Shown here one piece after another: positions 16,574 through 26,197 of a DNA stretch of 64,000 bases; position 1 is the first letter of the stretch, and the number at the start of each line of letters is the position of its first letter. The notes beneath the pieces are model-generated. The model was not told the DNA's origin. It made no database searches and saw only the letters and a list, made by a program, of their open reading frames with translations. Source of the stretch: Chloroflexi bacterium CFX6 (lineage in GTDB: Bacteria; Chloroflexota; Anaerolineae; Anaerolineales; Villigracilaceae); the NCBI GenBank assembly GCA_030263595.1, contig SZPG01000005.1, forward strand, positions 1 to 64,000. Reading direction: 5' to 3'. The translations under genes were made by a program, and so were the position numbers.

Positions 16574-18331
16574 CTATTTACCGTTCCTGCCGTTCTTCTT
16601 CGATCTTCGAAGGCGTTCCATCATGCTTCTGGGTTTCGTCTTGATCGCCGTGATCGCGTGTTCGACGCCCTCCGACACATCGGACGGCATTTCGCCGTGT
16701 TCAAGGAAGGAGATCAATTTCTTTCCGCGTGAGCCTTTGGGGGGCTGCTGTTCCCTGGAGGACTTCGAGATGTAATCGCCATAGTATTTCGGCGAATACA
16801 GGGAACGATACTGATAGTCGTAATAACTGTGGGCGCTTTGTTCGGAGATCTTGTTGAAGACGATCCCAAGCAGATGCGCGTTGGAACGGTCCAGTTGTTC
16901 TTTTATGGTCCTGGCTTGTTCTTCGGAGGTCTGACCCGGTTCCATGACCAGGATGACGCCGTCCACCCTCGAAGCCAGGTTGTACGCGTCCGCGATGATC
17001 AACGGCGGGGCGTCCACGATCACAAGCTCGAACTGTTCCCGAAGTTCGCCCAGGATGGAGCCGATCCTCTTTGAGCCAACGACCTCGGTGATGTTGGGCG
17101 GAACGTGCCCGGCGGTGACGACCTTCAATCCATTCTCCGTCCAGGGGCGCACCACCTCGTTGATCTCCGCCTTGTTTCGGATCAATTCGGAAAGACCCGG
17201 CTCCTTGGGCATGTTCAACGCTCTATGGACTGCGGGTCTTCTCAAGTCCGCATCCACAAGCACCACCTCCTGCTCCCCCTGCGAGATGGATAGAGCCAGG
17301 TTCACGGCGATCGTGGTCTTTCCATTTCCCTGGTTCGGACTGGTGACAAGGATGGTCTTGATCGGTCTGCTGATCTGGAAAAACTCGATGTTGGAACGCA
17401 ACAGGCGGAAGTTCTCCGCCAGGATCGAATTCGGATTATCGGCAACGTAGGTGGCGTTATTGCTTTTTTCCAAAAGGACGGAGATGTATCCGATGACAGG
17501 CAGGTTGAAAATGCGTTCGACGTCGGAGGTGGTCTTGACCGTCCGGTCGAGAAAATCGAGCAGATATGCCGCGCCGGCGCCCAGGCTTAAACCCACAATG
17601 CCAGCCAGTCCGATGATGATGAATTTGTTCGTCCCCACCGAGCGCGTGGGCAGGTTGGCGGGCTCCACCACGGAGAGTATGTTCAACGCGCCCTGTTGGG
17701 AATTCGCCAGGAAACTGGCATAACTTTCCCTCAGGCTGGTGAGTTTTTGGCTTTGTTCGCGGATCGCCTGTTCGATGTTGGCGATCTGGCTGGCGCTGTT
17801 CAAACCGACCAGGCTCGACTGCAACTCCGCGATCGCCCTTTCGGTTTCCTGGATCTGGAGTTGAAGGTTGGATAATTGCTGGCGGATGAACTCCTGGCGG
17901 ATGCCGGTTTCCGTATCGCCGATCGCCGGGCTTTGTTTGATCAACTGTCTCGCCAGTTCATTGGCGATGATCTGCGCGCGCTCCGGGTTGGTGTCGGTCA
18001 CGGAGATCTCGACCATCTGCGTTTGAGGCACGACCTTCGATTGGTATTGGGGCAGCCAGTCAATCCCCAACGCTTCCATGGTCGCTTGTTGGATCGGCTC
18101 GCGCTTCGCCATGTCGGCGTAGATCTGGGCGAGCTGCTGGGCGATATAGATCTGACCCGAATCGGGGTTCGGATCCAGGATGGTCGTGCCGATGACCAGG
18201 GTCGTCTTGGATACGTACACGTCAGGCTGGAACATGGTGGAGATGCCGCTGGCGATCACTGCCAGCATGGTCACAATGACCACGAGCCTCCACCATCGCA
18301 CGAGGGGTCGAAGGTAAGCGTTTATTTCCAT
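16574..18331 (-). CDS. Wzc-like polysaccharide co-polymerase / bacterial tyrosine autokinase
   Basis: A 585-residue protein that fuses a Wzz-type chain-length domain to a BY-kinase. A membrane helix near residue 17-35 is followed by an extracytoplasmic helical region with coiled coil (about 140-220), then a second helix (VGTNKFIIIGLAGIVGLSLG, about 228-250). The cytoplasmic kinase has Walker A SPNQGNGKTTIAVNLA, Walker A' VVLVDADLRRP and Walker B LVIVDAPP. The C-terminus holds a cluster of about eight tyrosines (YYDYQYRSLY; YYGDY) that should be autophosphorylated. It controls polymerisation and export of the glycan made by the upstream genes. I choose the ATG at 18331 (MEINAYLRP); a GTG 19 codons earlier is the alternative, and neither has a good ribosome site. 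The ~200 nt upstream are AT-rich and hold a TTGACC box near 18470 but no clear paired -10. Confidence 0.92.
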   Translation of the reverse strand: MEINAYLRPLVRWWRLVVIVTMLAVIASGISTMFQPDVYVSKTTLVIGTTILDPNPDSGQIYIAQQLAQIYADMAKREPIQQATMEALGIDWLPQYQSKVVPQTQMVEISVTDTNPERAQIIANELARQLIKQSPAIGDTETGIRQEFIRQQLSNLQLQIQETERAIAELQSSLVGLNSASQIANIEQAIREQSQKLTSLRESYASFLANSQQGALNILSVVEPANLPTRSVGTNKFIIIGLAGIVGLSLGAGAAYLLDFLDRTVKTTSDVERIFNLPVIGYISVLLEKSNNATYVADNPNSILAENFRLLRSNIEFFQISRPIKTILVTSPNQGNGKTTIAVNLALSISQGEQEVVLVDADLRRPAVHRALNMPKEPGLSELIRNKAEINEVVRPWTENGLKVVTAGHVPPNITEVVGSKRIGSILGELREQFELVIVDAPPLIIADAYNLASRVDGVILVMEPGQTSEEQARTIKEQLDRSNAHLLGIVFNKISEQSAHSYYDYQYRSLYSPKYYGDYISKSSREQQPPKGSRGKKLISFLEHGEMPSDVSEGVEHAITAIKTKPRSMMERLRRSKKNGRNGK

Positions 18332-18530
18332 AAGGGGCTGTGTGAGTTGGGCGCTAAAACCGCGCGACAGGTTATGAAAATATACCACAACCTGCCCCGG
18401 CGTTCATTCGATTACCTAAACAAGACGCAAATTGCCTGAAATAGTTACCTGTCGTCCATTGAAATAATCGGTCAAGTGCATACACGCAGACAGGCGGAAT
18501 TGCGCTCCCCGGGCGCGGGATGAATTTCGT

Positions 18531-19739
18531 TTACGCGTTGATCGCCTGCGCGTAATGAACCAACATCTGCCTCGCAATAGCCGTCCAACTATGATTGTTC
18601 CCAACGTACCCGGACCCGGCTGCGCCAAGGGCGGATCGTCGTTCATCGTCGTCGAGCAGGGATAGGACAGCCCGGGCAAACCCGTCCGTTCCATCCGCCA
18701 CGAGAATATCCCGGCCGGGGATCGCGCGAAGCGACGAGAGGGTTTTCGAGGTTGTGACCACCGGCGCCGCGCACGCCAGGGCTTCCAAGATCTTGTTTTG
18801 TATCCCCGCCCCATACACGAGCGGGACGACCGCAATTGTCGCCTGCCAGAGATACGGGCGGATATCGTCAACCGTTCCGGTCACTGTGACGCGGGGGGCG
18901 ACGCCCAGCGCGCGGACTTCCGCTGTGGGATCCTTGCCCACGATCACCAATCTGACGTTCGGACGCTTCATCCAGACCTTTGGCATGATTTCGGCAACCA
19001 AGTATTTCACCATCGAGATGTTGGCGTGATAACTCATCTTACCGCTGAACACCAGCGTTTCCGGGTCGCGTTGAACAGCCGGGTTCGGGCGGAAGAAATC
19101 CAAATCCACGCCGTTGGGGAGAACAGAGACGGGCGATGGTCTTGATTCGGATGAAGCCAGTTCGAGCAATGCGCTTTTATCGGTTTCGGACGTCACCAAC
19201 ACGTGATCGAACTCGCCGATGAGTTTCCCCTCCATGCGTCGCGTGCGCCCCAGTTCGAAACGGGTGACGAATTTTCCGAACCCGCCGGTGTTGTGCGCCG
19301 ACGCCTGCTCGAACAGGTAACTGATGCAGTCCACGCTGTCCCACACCACCGGGACGTGAGGCAGTTTCGATCTTACGTATTGACCGTAAAACGAGCCTCT
19401 CAAATGCTCCACGTGGACGAGATCGAACGCGCCCGGAACGCTCAAGAGACTCGTCAACTGTTTCGCCAGATTCGGATTCCAACTGTAAACCGTCTGGAGA
19501 GGCTTGCGCGACGGGACTGTTTTCAGGCTGTTCCACAGCGAATACCAAAGCGGCTGTTCCCGATAAACCACGCGGGCAACTTTGGAGCGCAGGGCTTCCG
19601 CGTCCTTTCGATCCTGCGCTCCATGTCCAAGCGTAAAAACAGCGATCTCATGTCCCAGCGCCGCGAGTTGAAGGATCAGGTTATAGGGCCTCGTCCGTAT
19701 GAGGTTGGGAACATACGGAACGACGTAAGCGATCTTCAT
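18531..19739 (-). CDS. GT4-family glycosyltransferase
   Basis: A 402-residue GT-B glycosyltransferase. The N-terminal acceptor domain starts MKIAYVVPYVPN. The C-terminal nucleotide-sugar domain has LVFSGKMSYHANI, the VTGTVDDIRPYL segment and a GT4-type E-x7-E-like region (GAGIQNKILEALACAAPVV). It resembles the 'sugar transferase, exosortase-associated' subgroup. It probably adds a hexose during repeat-unit assembly at the cytoplasmic face. The start was set at the ATG giving the canonical beta-strand; a start 12 codons upstream would run into the aminotransferase gene. Confidence 0.87.
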   Translation of the reverse strand: MKIAYVVPYVPNLIRTRPYNLILQLAALGHEIAVFTLGHGAQDRKDAEALRSKVARVVYREQPLWYSLWNSLKTVPSRKPLQTVYSWNPNLAKQLTSLLSVPGAFDLVHVEHLRGSFYGQYVRSKLPHVPVVWDSVDCISYLFEQASAHNTGGFGKFVTRFELGRTRRMEGKLIGEFDHVLVTSETDKSALLELASSESRPSPVSVLPNGVDLDFFRPNPAVQRDPETLVFSGKMSYHANISMVKYLVAEIMPKVWMKRPNVRLVIVGKDPTAEVRALGVAPRVTVTGTVDDIRPYLWQATIAVVPLVYGAGIQNKILEALACAAPVVTTSKTLSSLRAIPGRDILVADGTDGFARAVLSLLDDDERRSALGAAGSGYVGNNHSWTAIARQMLVHYAQAINA

Positions 19740-19758
19740 GGGTTTGTTGTGACGAGCT

Positions 19759-20835
19759 TTATCCCATGAACTCATTCACCGCGGCGACGATCGTTTCCAG
19801 GTCCGCAGGCGTCAGCCCCGCGTGAACCGGCAGAGACAGGACTTCCTTTGCGGCTTTTTCCGTTTCAGGGAGGCTGTCCTTGTATCCGAGTTCGTTGACG
19901 TAAAAGGTCTGCTGGTGGATGGGTACGGGATAATACACTTCGGAGCCGACTCCCTTTTCCTGCAAGTGACTCCGCAACGCGTCACGCTTCCCATCCGGAA
20001 CCCGGATTGTGTACTGGTGAAAGACGTGGGTCTGCCCCTCAGGCACGTGCGGCGTCACGACTCCCTTCAGGTTATCGCTCAGGAATTTGGCGTTCGTCTG
20101 TCGTCGGGCGTTGAACTTTTCTAGTTTGTGCAACTGCGCCAGGCCGATCGCGGCATGGACGTCGGTCATGCGGAAGTTGAAGCCGAGTTCGTCGTGATAG
20201 TAGCGGACGCGCATCCCGTGCTGGCGGATGACGCGGCTCTTCTCGTCTATCGCCGGGTCGTTCGTGGTGATCATGCCGCCCTCGCCGGAGGTCATGTTCT
20301 TGGTCGGGTACAGTGAAAACGTGCCGGTTCCGAACGAACCCGCCTTCTTTCCCTTGTACGCCGCGCCGTGACTCTGACAGGCGTCCTCGATGACCGCCAG
20401 TCCGTGCTTTTCGGCAAGACTCATGATCGGGTCCATGTCGCAAGCCAACCCGTAGAGATGAACCGGGAGGATGGCTTTGGTCCGAGGCGTGATGGCGGCT
20501 TCGATCTGGTTCACATCCAGGTTGAACGTGCGCGGGTCAATATCCACAAAGACCGGTCGCCCGCCCGCGTAGAGAATGCTGTTCGCCGAGGCGATGAACG
20601 TAAAGGCGGAGGTGACGACCTCGTCGCCGTTGCGGATGCCGTGCGCCAGCAACGCGACGTGCAGCGCCGTTGTGCCGGAGGAGGTGGCGATGGCGTGATC
20701 CACCCCGCACATTTTCGCAAAGCCTTCCTCGAACGCCTTGACGCGCGGACCCTGCGCAAGGATGCCGGAGTCCAGCACTTCCATGACCGCTTTCTTTTCG
20801 TCGTCCCCGATCTGGGGTTTTGCCATGTAAATCAT
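19759..20835 (-). CDS. DegT/DnrJ/EryC1/StrS aminotransferase (WbpE-like)
   Basis: A 358-residue PLP-dependent sugar aminotransferase. Visible signatures are [13 protein letters not shown] (cofactor phosphate binding), [11 protein letters not shown] (Asp-x2-Gln contacting the ring) and [15 protein letters not shown], where the Lys should form the PLP Schiff base. It would convert a keto-sugar nucleotide to an amino sugar using glutamate. With the WbpD-like acetyltransferase immediately upstream (ATGA overlap) and the WbpB-like dehydrogenase two genes before that, it fits the 3-amination step of UDP-2,3-diacetamido-2,3-dideoxy-glucuronate synthesis. The pathway assignment is inference from family and neighbours. 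Confidence 0.9.
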   Translation of the reverse strand: MIYMAKPQIGDDEKKAVMEVLDSGILAQGPRVKAFEEGFAKMCGVDHAIATSSGTTALHVALLAHGIRNGDEVVTSAFTFIASANSILYAGGRPVFVDIDPRTFNLDVNQIEAAITPRTKAILPVHLYGLACDMDPIMSLAEKHGLAVIEDACQSHGAAYKGKKAGSFGTGTFSLYPTKNMTSGEGGMITTNDPAIDEKSRVIRQHGMRVRYYHDELGFNFRMTDVHAAIGLAQLHKLEKFNARRQTNAKFLSDNLKGVVTPHVPEGQTHVFHQYTIRVPDGKRDALRSHLQEKGVGSEVYYPVPIHQQTFYVNELGYKDSLPETEKAAKEVLSLPVHAGLTPADLETIVAAVNEFMG

Positions 20836-21437
20836 TTTTGCTTCTCCCAATCTTGCATTGAAATATCGAATGACCGGCCGCACTTCGGGCACTTCATGGT
20901 GACAGCCTGTTCATTCTGCGATTCTTTTCCGGCGACCTCGCCGCAGGCGCAGACAAAGCCGCGCAGCCGCGCCGGGTTGCCATACACCAAACCATGCGCG
21001 GGAACGTCCTTCGTGACAACGCTGCCGGAGCCGACCATCGCCCATTCTCCGATGGTGATGCCGCAGCGGATGGTGGAGTTTGCGCCGAGCGCCGCGCCGC
21101 GTTTGACCAGCGTCTCGCTCAACACCCAGTCGTCCGCGGCTTTGAGCGAACCGTCCGGGTTGACGGCGCGCGGGCGCATGTCGTTCGTGAAGCAGACGTG
21201 AGGTCCGATGAAGACGCCGTCCTCGATGGTCAAGCCATGATAGACCGAGACGTAATTCTGGATCTTGACGTTGTCCCCAATGGAGACCCCCGCATCCACG
21301 TACACGCCCTTGCCGATGATGCAGTTCTCGCCGATGGACACCTCTTCACGCACCTGGGCATGATGCCAGACGCTCGAGCCCTCCCCGATGCTTGCCTTGT
21401 CCGACACTTCGGCGGTCGGATGAATTCGAACTCCCAT
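20832..21437 (-). CDS. Left-handed beta-helix N-acetyltransferase (WbpD-like)
   Basis: A 201-residue hexapeptide-repeat acyltransferase. Repeated (I/V)G-x4 turns run from residue 10 to about 140, with the substrate loop [12 protein letters not shown] and the acceptor-domain end [11 protein letters not shown]. The C-terminus adds a zinc-ribbon-like segment with CACGE and CPKCGRSF. This organisation is typical of UDP-2-acetamido-3-amino-glucuronate N-acetyltransferases (WbpD/WlbB type). It should use acetyl-CoA on the product of the neighbouring aminotransferase. The start at 21437 has AAAGGAAAAG upstream; an ATG six codons earlier is possible. Confidence 0.87.
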   Translation of the reverse strand: MGVRIHPTAEVSDKASIGEGSSVWHHAQVREEVSIGENCIIGKGVYVDAGVSIGDNVKIQNYVSVYHGLTIEDGVFIGPHVCFTNDMRPRAVNPDGSLKAADDWVLSETLVKRGAALGANSTIRCGITIGEWAMVGSGSVVTKDVPAHGLVYGNPARLRGFVCACGEVAGKESQNEQAVTMKCPKCGRSFDISMQDWEKQK

Positions 21438-21455
21438 ATTGTCTTTTCCTTTCAT

Positions 21456-21476
21456 AAAAACAGGAGAAACCTCCTG
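21456..21476 (-). terminator. Short hairpin with U-run before the WbpD-like gene
   Basis: CAGGAG (21461-21466) and CTCCTG (21471-21476) form a perfect 6-bp stem with a 4-nt loop, followed on the minus strand by five U running straight into the alternative ATG of the acetyltransferase. It lies 11 nt after the stop of the 21488 gene. It could act as a partial terminator or attenuator inside the operon, or hide the GGAGG it contains. The stem is short, so the call is tentative. Confidence 0.4.
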
Positions 21477-21487
21477 CTTAAGTTCAA

Positions 21488-22252
21488 CTACTCTGCGAAC
21501 ATGGAACGAAGGTGAAGCCGGTGAAGCACGAGCCGCGCCTGGAAGTTGAGGTGCGATATGATGGTCCTCATCAACTTCGCCTTGGAGACGCCGAACATCC
21601 TGCGGTGAAGCGCGGCGGGAAATTCATCCACCTGGTAGCCCTTCAGCATGGCTTTGACCATCAGTTCCGTGCCGCCCAGGAAATCGTCGGCGGCGAAGGA
21701 GATGCGGTCAATTACCTCGCGGCGATAGGCGCGGTACAGGGCGGTATAGGTGTGCACCCTCCAACTGAGCAAAATGCGATAGAGCAGGGACGAGCCGCGG
21801 CTGAGAAAGATGCGATAGCCCGGCACGCCGACCACCTCCCCTTTCGGATGATAGGGCGAGGCGGTGACGATCGCCACCCTGCCCTTGAGATGCCCGAGCA
21901 GGGACGGGATGGTCGAAAAGTGATACGTGCCGTCGCTGTCCGTCGTCACGATAATATCCCCGGTGACCGCCTTGAAGCCGGTACGCATCGCCGCGCCGAG
22001 TCCGCGATTGACCTCGTGCTTTTCGAACCCGACCGTGATGGACGGATGATCGTACGCGCCGAAGGCTTCCTTCAACGCGACGTACGTGCCGTCCCGGCTG
22101 CCGTCGTCAACGAACACGACCTCGACGGATTCGATCTTCCCGCCGTCCACGGAACTTCCCAAAAGTCCCTCGACCACGGGGAAGAATTCGTTCTTCAATT
22201 TGCCGATGTTATCCTCTTCATTAAAGCAGGGAACCACTACCGAAAGTTTCAT
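21488..22252 (-). CDS. GT2-family glycosyltransferase (dolichol-phosphate-mannose-synthase-like)
   Basis: A 254-residue GT-A enzyme. It starts [17 protein letters not shown], with [15 protein letters not shown] and the DXD-like [10 protein letters not shown]. It lacks C-terminal membrane helices, although there is a hydrophobic patch near the end. Such enzymes transfer a sugar from a nucleotide donor, often to a polyprenyl phosphate. This would supply lipid-linked donors for the GT39 enzymes in this locus, an inference. The start overlaps the dehydrogenase stop as ATGA. Confidence 0.87.
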   Translation of the reverse strand: MKLSVVVPCFNEEDNIGKLKNEFFPVVEGLLGSSVDGGKIESVEVVFVDDGSRDGTYVALKEAFGAYDHPSITVGFEKHEVNRGLGAAMRTGFKAVTGDIIVTTDSDGTYHFSTIPSLLGHLKGRVAIVTASPYHPKGEVVGVPGYRIFLSRGSSLLYRILLSWRVHTYTALYRAYRREVIDRISFAADDFLGGTELMVKAMLKGYQVDEFPAALHRRMFGVSKAKLMRTIISHLNFQARLVLHRLHLRSMFAE

Positions 22253-23232
22253 AGTCCAACTTTTGTCCTTCTCGACTCCAGAATTTTGTCCCGCAGAAGC
22301 AGGACGTAGCGAAGCGCATTGTACCCGTCCTCCGCGGTGACCTGGGGCGCCTTCGATTCGGCGACGCACGTGACGAAGTCCTGCAATTCCAGGAACAACG
22401 GCTCCATGGTCGGCACGACGATGCGCTCGATCAAACTCTCCTGGCGATATTTGTGCGAGTTCTTCTGGTTGACGTAATCGCCCAGCGTGCGGCGATGCAC
22501 CTCGATGGTCTTGTGCAAAAGATCCGCTTCGATGTACGCCTCCCGCGTGGTGACCGAGATGGCGCGGATCTTCTGTTCGGTCACGCGCGAGGCGGTCAGC
22601 GTCAACAATAGTTCGGGGTCGTATCTCAGGACCGCCATGCCGTAGTCAATCGTGTTCGTGAACACCGAGAACCCGTGGGCGTCCACAGAGATCGGCTCGG
22701 TCTCGAACATATCCACCACCAGGCCGATGTCGTGGATCATCAGGTCGAGGACCACGTCCACGTCCACATTGCTTCCCTGGAAGGGGCTCAGGCGGTTGAA
22801 ATTCATCGCCAGCACTTCCATGCCCTCCAGCACCTTGCGAAGTTCGATGAAGGCGGGATTGTACTTCTCGATATGCCCCACCTGGACGATCGCCCCGCCC
22901 TTCGACGCCGCCTCTTTCAACGCCTCAGCCTGCTCCAGCGTTTCTGTGAACGGTTTCTCCACCAAAACGTGGATGCCCTGATCGAGGCAGCGCTTCACGA
23001 TCTCGAAGTGTTCGGGCGTGGGCGTGCAAACGCTGACTGCGTCCGCGTTCTCGAGCAGGGAATCCACGTCGCGAAAGAACGAGACCTCGTGCCTCCTGGC
23101 GACGTCCTTTCCCAGGTCGGCGTTCGCGTCGCAAACCCCGACGAAGCGGGCGTGCCTCAAATTCGAATACACGCGGCAATGGCTCTGCCCCATTCTGCCT
23201 GTGCCAATCACACCAATCCTGACCGGGTCCAT
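22249..23232 (-). CDS. Gfo/Idh/MocA-family sugar dehydrogenase (WbpB-like)
   Basis: A 327-residue NAD(P)-dependent oxidoreductase. The Rossmann motif is RIGVIGTGRMGQSHCRVYSN; the conserved EKP motif appears in HVLVEKPFTETLEQA. The catalytic-domain segment VVLDLMIHDIGLVVDM has the expected Asp/His. It probably oxidises C3 of a UDP-N-acetyl-hexosaminuronate, the step before the WbpE-like amination. GGAGG stands 9 nt before the start. The 87-nt gap to the upstream GH38-like gene is the longest for several kilobases, so an internal promoter is possible. Confidence 0.87.
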   Translation of the reverse strand: MDPVRIGVIGTGRMGQSHCRVYSNLRHARFVGVCDANADLGKDVARRHEVSFFRDVDSLLENADAVSVCTPTPEHFEIVKRCLDQGIHVLVEKPFTETLEQAEALKEAASKGGAIVQVGHIEKYNPAFIELRKVLEGMEVLAMNFNRLSPFQGSNVDVDVVLDLMIHDIGLVVDMFETEPISVDAHGFSVFTNTIDYGMAVLRYDPELLLTLTASRVTEQKIRAISVTTREAYIEADLLHKTIEVHRRTLGDYVNQKNSHKYRQESLIERIVVPTMEPLFLELQDFVTCVAESKAPQVTAEDGYNALRYVLLLRDKILESRRTKVGL

Positions 23233-23319
23233 TTTTCATTCCTCCGTTTCTTTCCTTGAAATGTATCACGCGCCTTGTCACAACCGCAAGTGGATAAAAT
23301 CCTCCATCCAGCAGGCGGA

Positions 23320-26196
23320 TCAACTCTTCAACAATCCCAGAACGTACAGCAATCCAAACAAACAACCCTTCCCCTCCTGTTCCGGTTCCCCGCCCGGCGT
23401 GGAGGACGGCGACGGCGTCTCGGTTGCGCGCGTGGAAGCGGGCGTGGCGGTCGCGGCTTCCCCTGTGGAGGTTGGGGTCACCGCACCGGCGGACGGGGTC
23501 GCGGTGGCAAACTCCAAACCGGAGGTATCCGGGCGATACGGCAATCGCGCGGAAAAAATGGCGTACGTTTTGATCTGCTGCCGGTTGATGAGGTCGGTCA
23601 GTTTGTCGTCCCGTACCATTGCAATCCCTGTCGGGGTTTCGATGTGCGTCAGGGACAGCGCTTCGGCGATCCCGCCATCGAACGACAGCGATAAACTTCC
23701 CTTCTCAGCGGACACGTTCCACAGGCGGACGACCACGCCCGCTTCGAGCCCGTCGTCCGCCGGTTTCAAAGACCAGAGCAAGACATTCGGGTTGTCCAAC
23801 GCAAGCAACGAATACGATCCTTCGGGATAATCGTCCCCGCCATTCACGCGTCCCGCCGCAAGCGGATTCTGATGCTCCAGCGCAAACTTCATCGCCGAGA
23901 CCGGGTCGTAACCGGCGTGCGCCTTCAAGGCAAACCGCTGAAGGAAATGATCCTCGCCGCCCTGGTCGCCCAGCGCGCCGCCGCCGTTCAGATCATTGCC
24001 GCCCACCAGGACGGAGATGCGCGGCGTCCCTGTATCCAATTCGCCAACCGTGCTGTTCCCCACTTTCATGAAATAACAATCCGCGTTCGAGAGCGTCACG
24101 CCGAACTCATCGTTCTGATTGACGTCAACGAAATGATTGAGCGTCAGCCAGTCGTAACGCGCGTTGCGAGGCGAGTAATGCCCGCCGTCGGTTGTCAACC
24201 GCGCCCGCAGGATCGCGCCGACCTCCTCGTGATGCACATCCGGGCTCTGGATCGCGAAGCCGAAGCCCCACGCGCTGGTCGCGTTGAAATTCTGGGTGAT
24301 GTCGTTCTGGATTTCGATGCGATCAACGTCCTGGAACAACGTGATTCGCGAAGTGTGAGCGAGCGGAGAGTCGGCTGAGGCGAGCAGGGTCGTGGAAACA
24401 GGTCCCTCGCTTTCGACCTGCAAATTGCCCGCGCCAGGTCCGAGGTCGTTGATGAAGCGTCCGTTCACCTCCGCCGCGAGTTGCCGATCGCCGCGCGTCT
24501 TATCCACCCAACCCGTGACCGCGCCGCGTTCGTCAACAGTCACCCGATAATATCGGTTCTCGATCTCCCCGCCGCCGACGCTGATCTCATTGGGGAACGA
24601 CCGACCCGCGCCGGCGCGGATCTCGAAGACCTTGTAACCGACCGAAGGCACGTCCTTCGCAAGGATTCGCAGCCAGCGCCTCCCCTCCTTCATCACGAAC
24701 TGACTCGGCGTTTCTTCATCATCCTCCACGCTGACGACGTGTACGGGTCCCGCTCCGTCGTATGCGTAATCGGCGTAATCGGCGCGCGTCCAGTTGAGCG
24801 GATTGAAAACGAAAAACCTTTCGTTCGATCCGCTCTTCTGGATCATTCCGCCCAGAGATCGAATTGCATCATTGTGGAGTGCATTTACATATTCTTCGAT
24901 CTCGCCGATGATCCTGCGATGCCATGCAATGCTGTTCTGGACGTGGTTCTCCCACGGAGCGCCCTGCCAGTTATGTTCCCAGAACAAACCCATGTTCATC
25001 CACGCCAGGTCGCGCGCCTCTTCGCGCCCGCGCATGAAATCGTTTTGCTTCAAGGAGACGAGCGCCGCGAGGCTCTCGGCTGTCCGCAGTTTTTCGACCA
25101 CACGTTTCAACCGCGCAGAGACCTCCGCCATGCTCGCGCAATCGAGGTCCCATTCGTTGCCGAAACTGACGGAAAGGGATGGGATGTCGTCCCCGTAGGT
25201 TTTCTCGAAATCCTGCGCGAAATCAATCTCGTTGGAAACGATGACCTTGAAGTTCTGGTTCGACAGGTTCTTTGCCGCGGTAACGAATTGATCGGTCTGG
25301 GTTTGAAGATCGTCCCAGCCGTGACCGAACGCGCCGATGACCTGGTACGGGTACCTGGCTTTGAACGCCTCGTCGGAGTCCACGTAGTTGACCACCTGCT
25401 CGGGATACCTTGCCTCGGCGTAACCTCCCATGCCCTGGTTGCCGGTCAACATGGAATTCCATTTCATCAGGATGCGGCTTCCGTCCGCGCCGACCCACCA
25501 GTAGATGTCGTGTTCGCGATCCCAGGAATCGGGCACCTGGGTGGCGCACTCGCAGATGCCCTTCCAACTGAACGTCGCGCCGGAGCCGGACCACAGCGCG
25601 CCCAGACCGAACGGCAGGGTCTGGTTTTCCATCGAATAGGCAACCGGAAAGCGCAATTTGTATCGCCTCTCCAATTTGCCCGGATAATACATGCCGCGTA
25701 ACACCGCTTCGGCAGGCGCGCCGCCCAGGCAGACGCACAACGCGTTCAAAGGCATGCTTATATGCCCGCTTCGTATCCGTTCGATGAGTCGTTCGAAGTC
25801 CGCTTTCGATTTGTTCTTTTCGTAGACCCACACCCAGTAACTCCCGTCGCAGTTCCAGCGGCTTTGGAATTCGGGAGGTTCGTTCTGCGTCCTGTCCGCC
25901 AGGTCGAGGTAGTAATCCAGCATGTCAACGAAGGCTTGTTGATACGTCGGCAGGTCGGCGGTCCAGAACAGGTCGGTGTGATCGTCCGGGGCGATGTAGA
26001 TCCTCTTGCCCGTGAATTGCTGCGCAAGACCGTCCGCGCCCAGGTCCGCGAGGAAATGCGGCAGGACCGCCCCGCTCAGCAGGACCATTCCGGATTGCAG
26101 AAATTCGCGGCGGGTGAGGGAGAGGCGACTCCCGTTGCCCGCGCGGATTCTTCCATATTCGCTATTCAGTGTGACGTGCGAATGATGCCTGGTCAT
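23320..26196 (-). CDS. Tat-exported GH38-like glycoside hydrolase with Thr/Pro-rich tail
   Basis: A 958-residue exported protein. A twin-arginine signal (T28-R29-R30-E31-F32-L33, then a hydrophobic stretch) is followed by a GH38-like N-terminal domain (about 65-330) with the zinc-ligand pattern DDHTDLFWTAD (H73, D75). A mid-domain has FWEHNWQGAPWENH, and a beta-sandwich C-terminal half begins with RFFVFNPLNWTR, as in alpha-mannosidases. The usual 'DPFG' catalytic Asp region reads TLPFG here, so the nucleophile may be missing or displaced. After about residue 895 comes a Thr/Ser/Pro-rich linker and a short hydrophobic end (GCLFGLLYVLGLL) that may anchor it. It may trim or edit the exported glycan. 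One base separates its ATG from the upstream stop codon. Confidence 0.72.
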   Translation of the reverse strand: MTRHHSHVTLNSEYGRIRAGNGSRLSLTRREFLQSGMVLLSGAVLPHFLADLGADGLAQQFTGKRIYIAPDDHTDLFWTADLPTYQQAFVDMLDYYLDLADRTQNEPPEFQSRWNCDGSYWVWVYEKNKSKADFERLIERIRSGHISMPLNALCVCLGGAPAEAVLRGMYYPGKLERRYKLRFPVAYSMENQTLPFGLGALWSGSGATFSWKGICECATQVPDSWDREHDIYWWVGADGSRILMKWNSMLTGNQGMGGYAEARYPEQVVNYVDSDEAFKARYPYQVIGAFGHGWDDLQTQTDQFVTAAKNLSNQNFKVIVSNEIDFAQDFEKTYGDDIPSLSVSFGNEWDLDCASMAEVSARLKRVVEKLRTAESLAALVSLKQNDFMRGREEARDLAWMNMGLFWEHNWQGAPWENHVQNSIAWHRRIIGEIEEYVNALHNDAIRSLGGMIQKSGSNERFFVFNPLNWTRADYADYAYDGAGPVHVVSVEDDEETPSQFVMKEGRRWLRILAKDVPSVGYKVFEIRAGAGRSFPNEISVGGGEIENRYYRVTVDERGAVTGWVDKTRGDRQLAAEVNGRFINDLGPGAGNLQVESEGPVSTTLLASADSPLAHTSRITLFQDVDRIEIQNDITQNFNATSAWGFGFAIQSPDVHHEEVGAILRARLTTDGGHYSPRNARYDWLTLNHFVDVNQNDEFGVTLSNADCYFMKVGNSTVGELDTGTPRISVLVGGNDLNGGGALGDQGGEDHFLQRFALKAHAGYDPVSAMKFALEHQNPLAAGRVNGGDDYPEGSYSLLALDNPNVLLWSLKPADDGLEAGVVVRLWNVSAEKGSLSLSFDGGIAEALSLTHIETPTGIAMVRDDKLTDLINRQQIKTYAIFSARLPYRPDTSGLEFATATPSAGAVTPTSTGEAATATPASTRATETPSPSSTPGGEPEQEGKGCLFGLLYVLGLLKS

Positions 26197-26197
26197 G

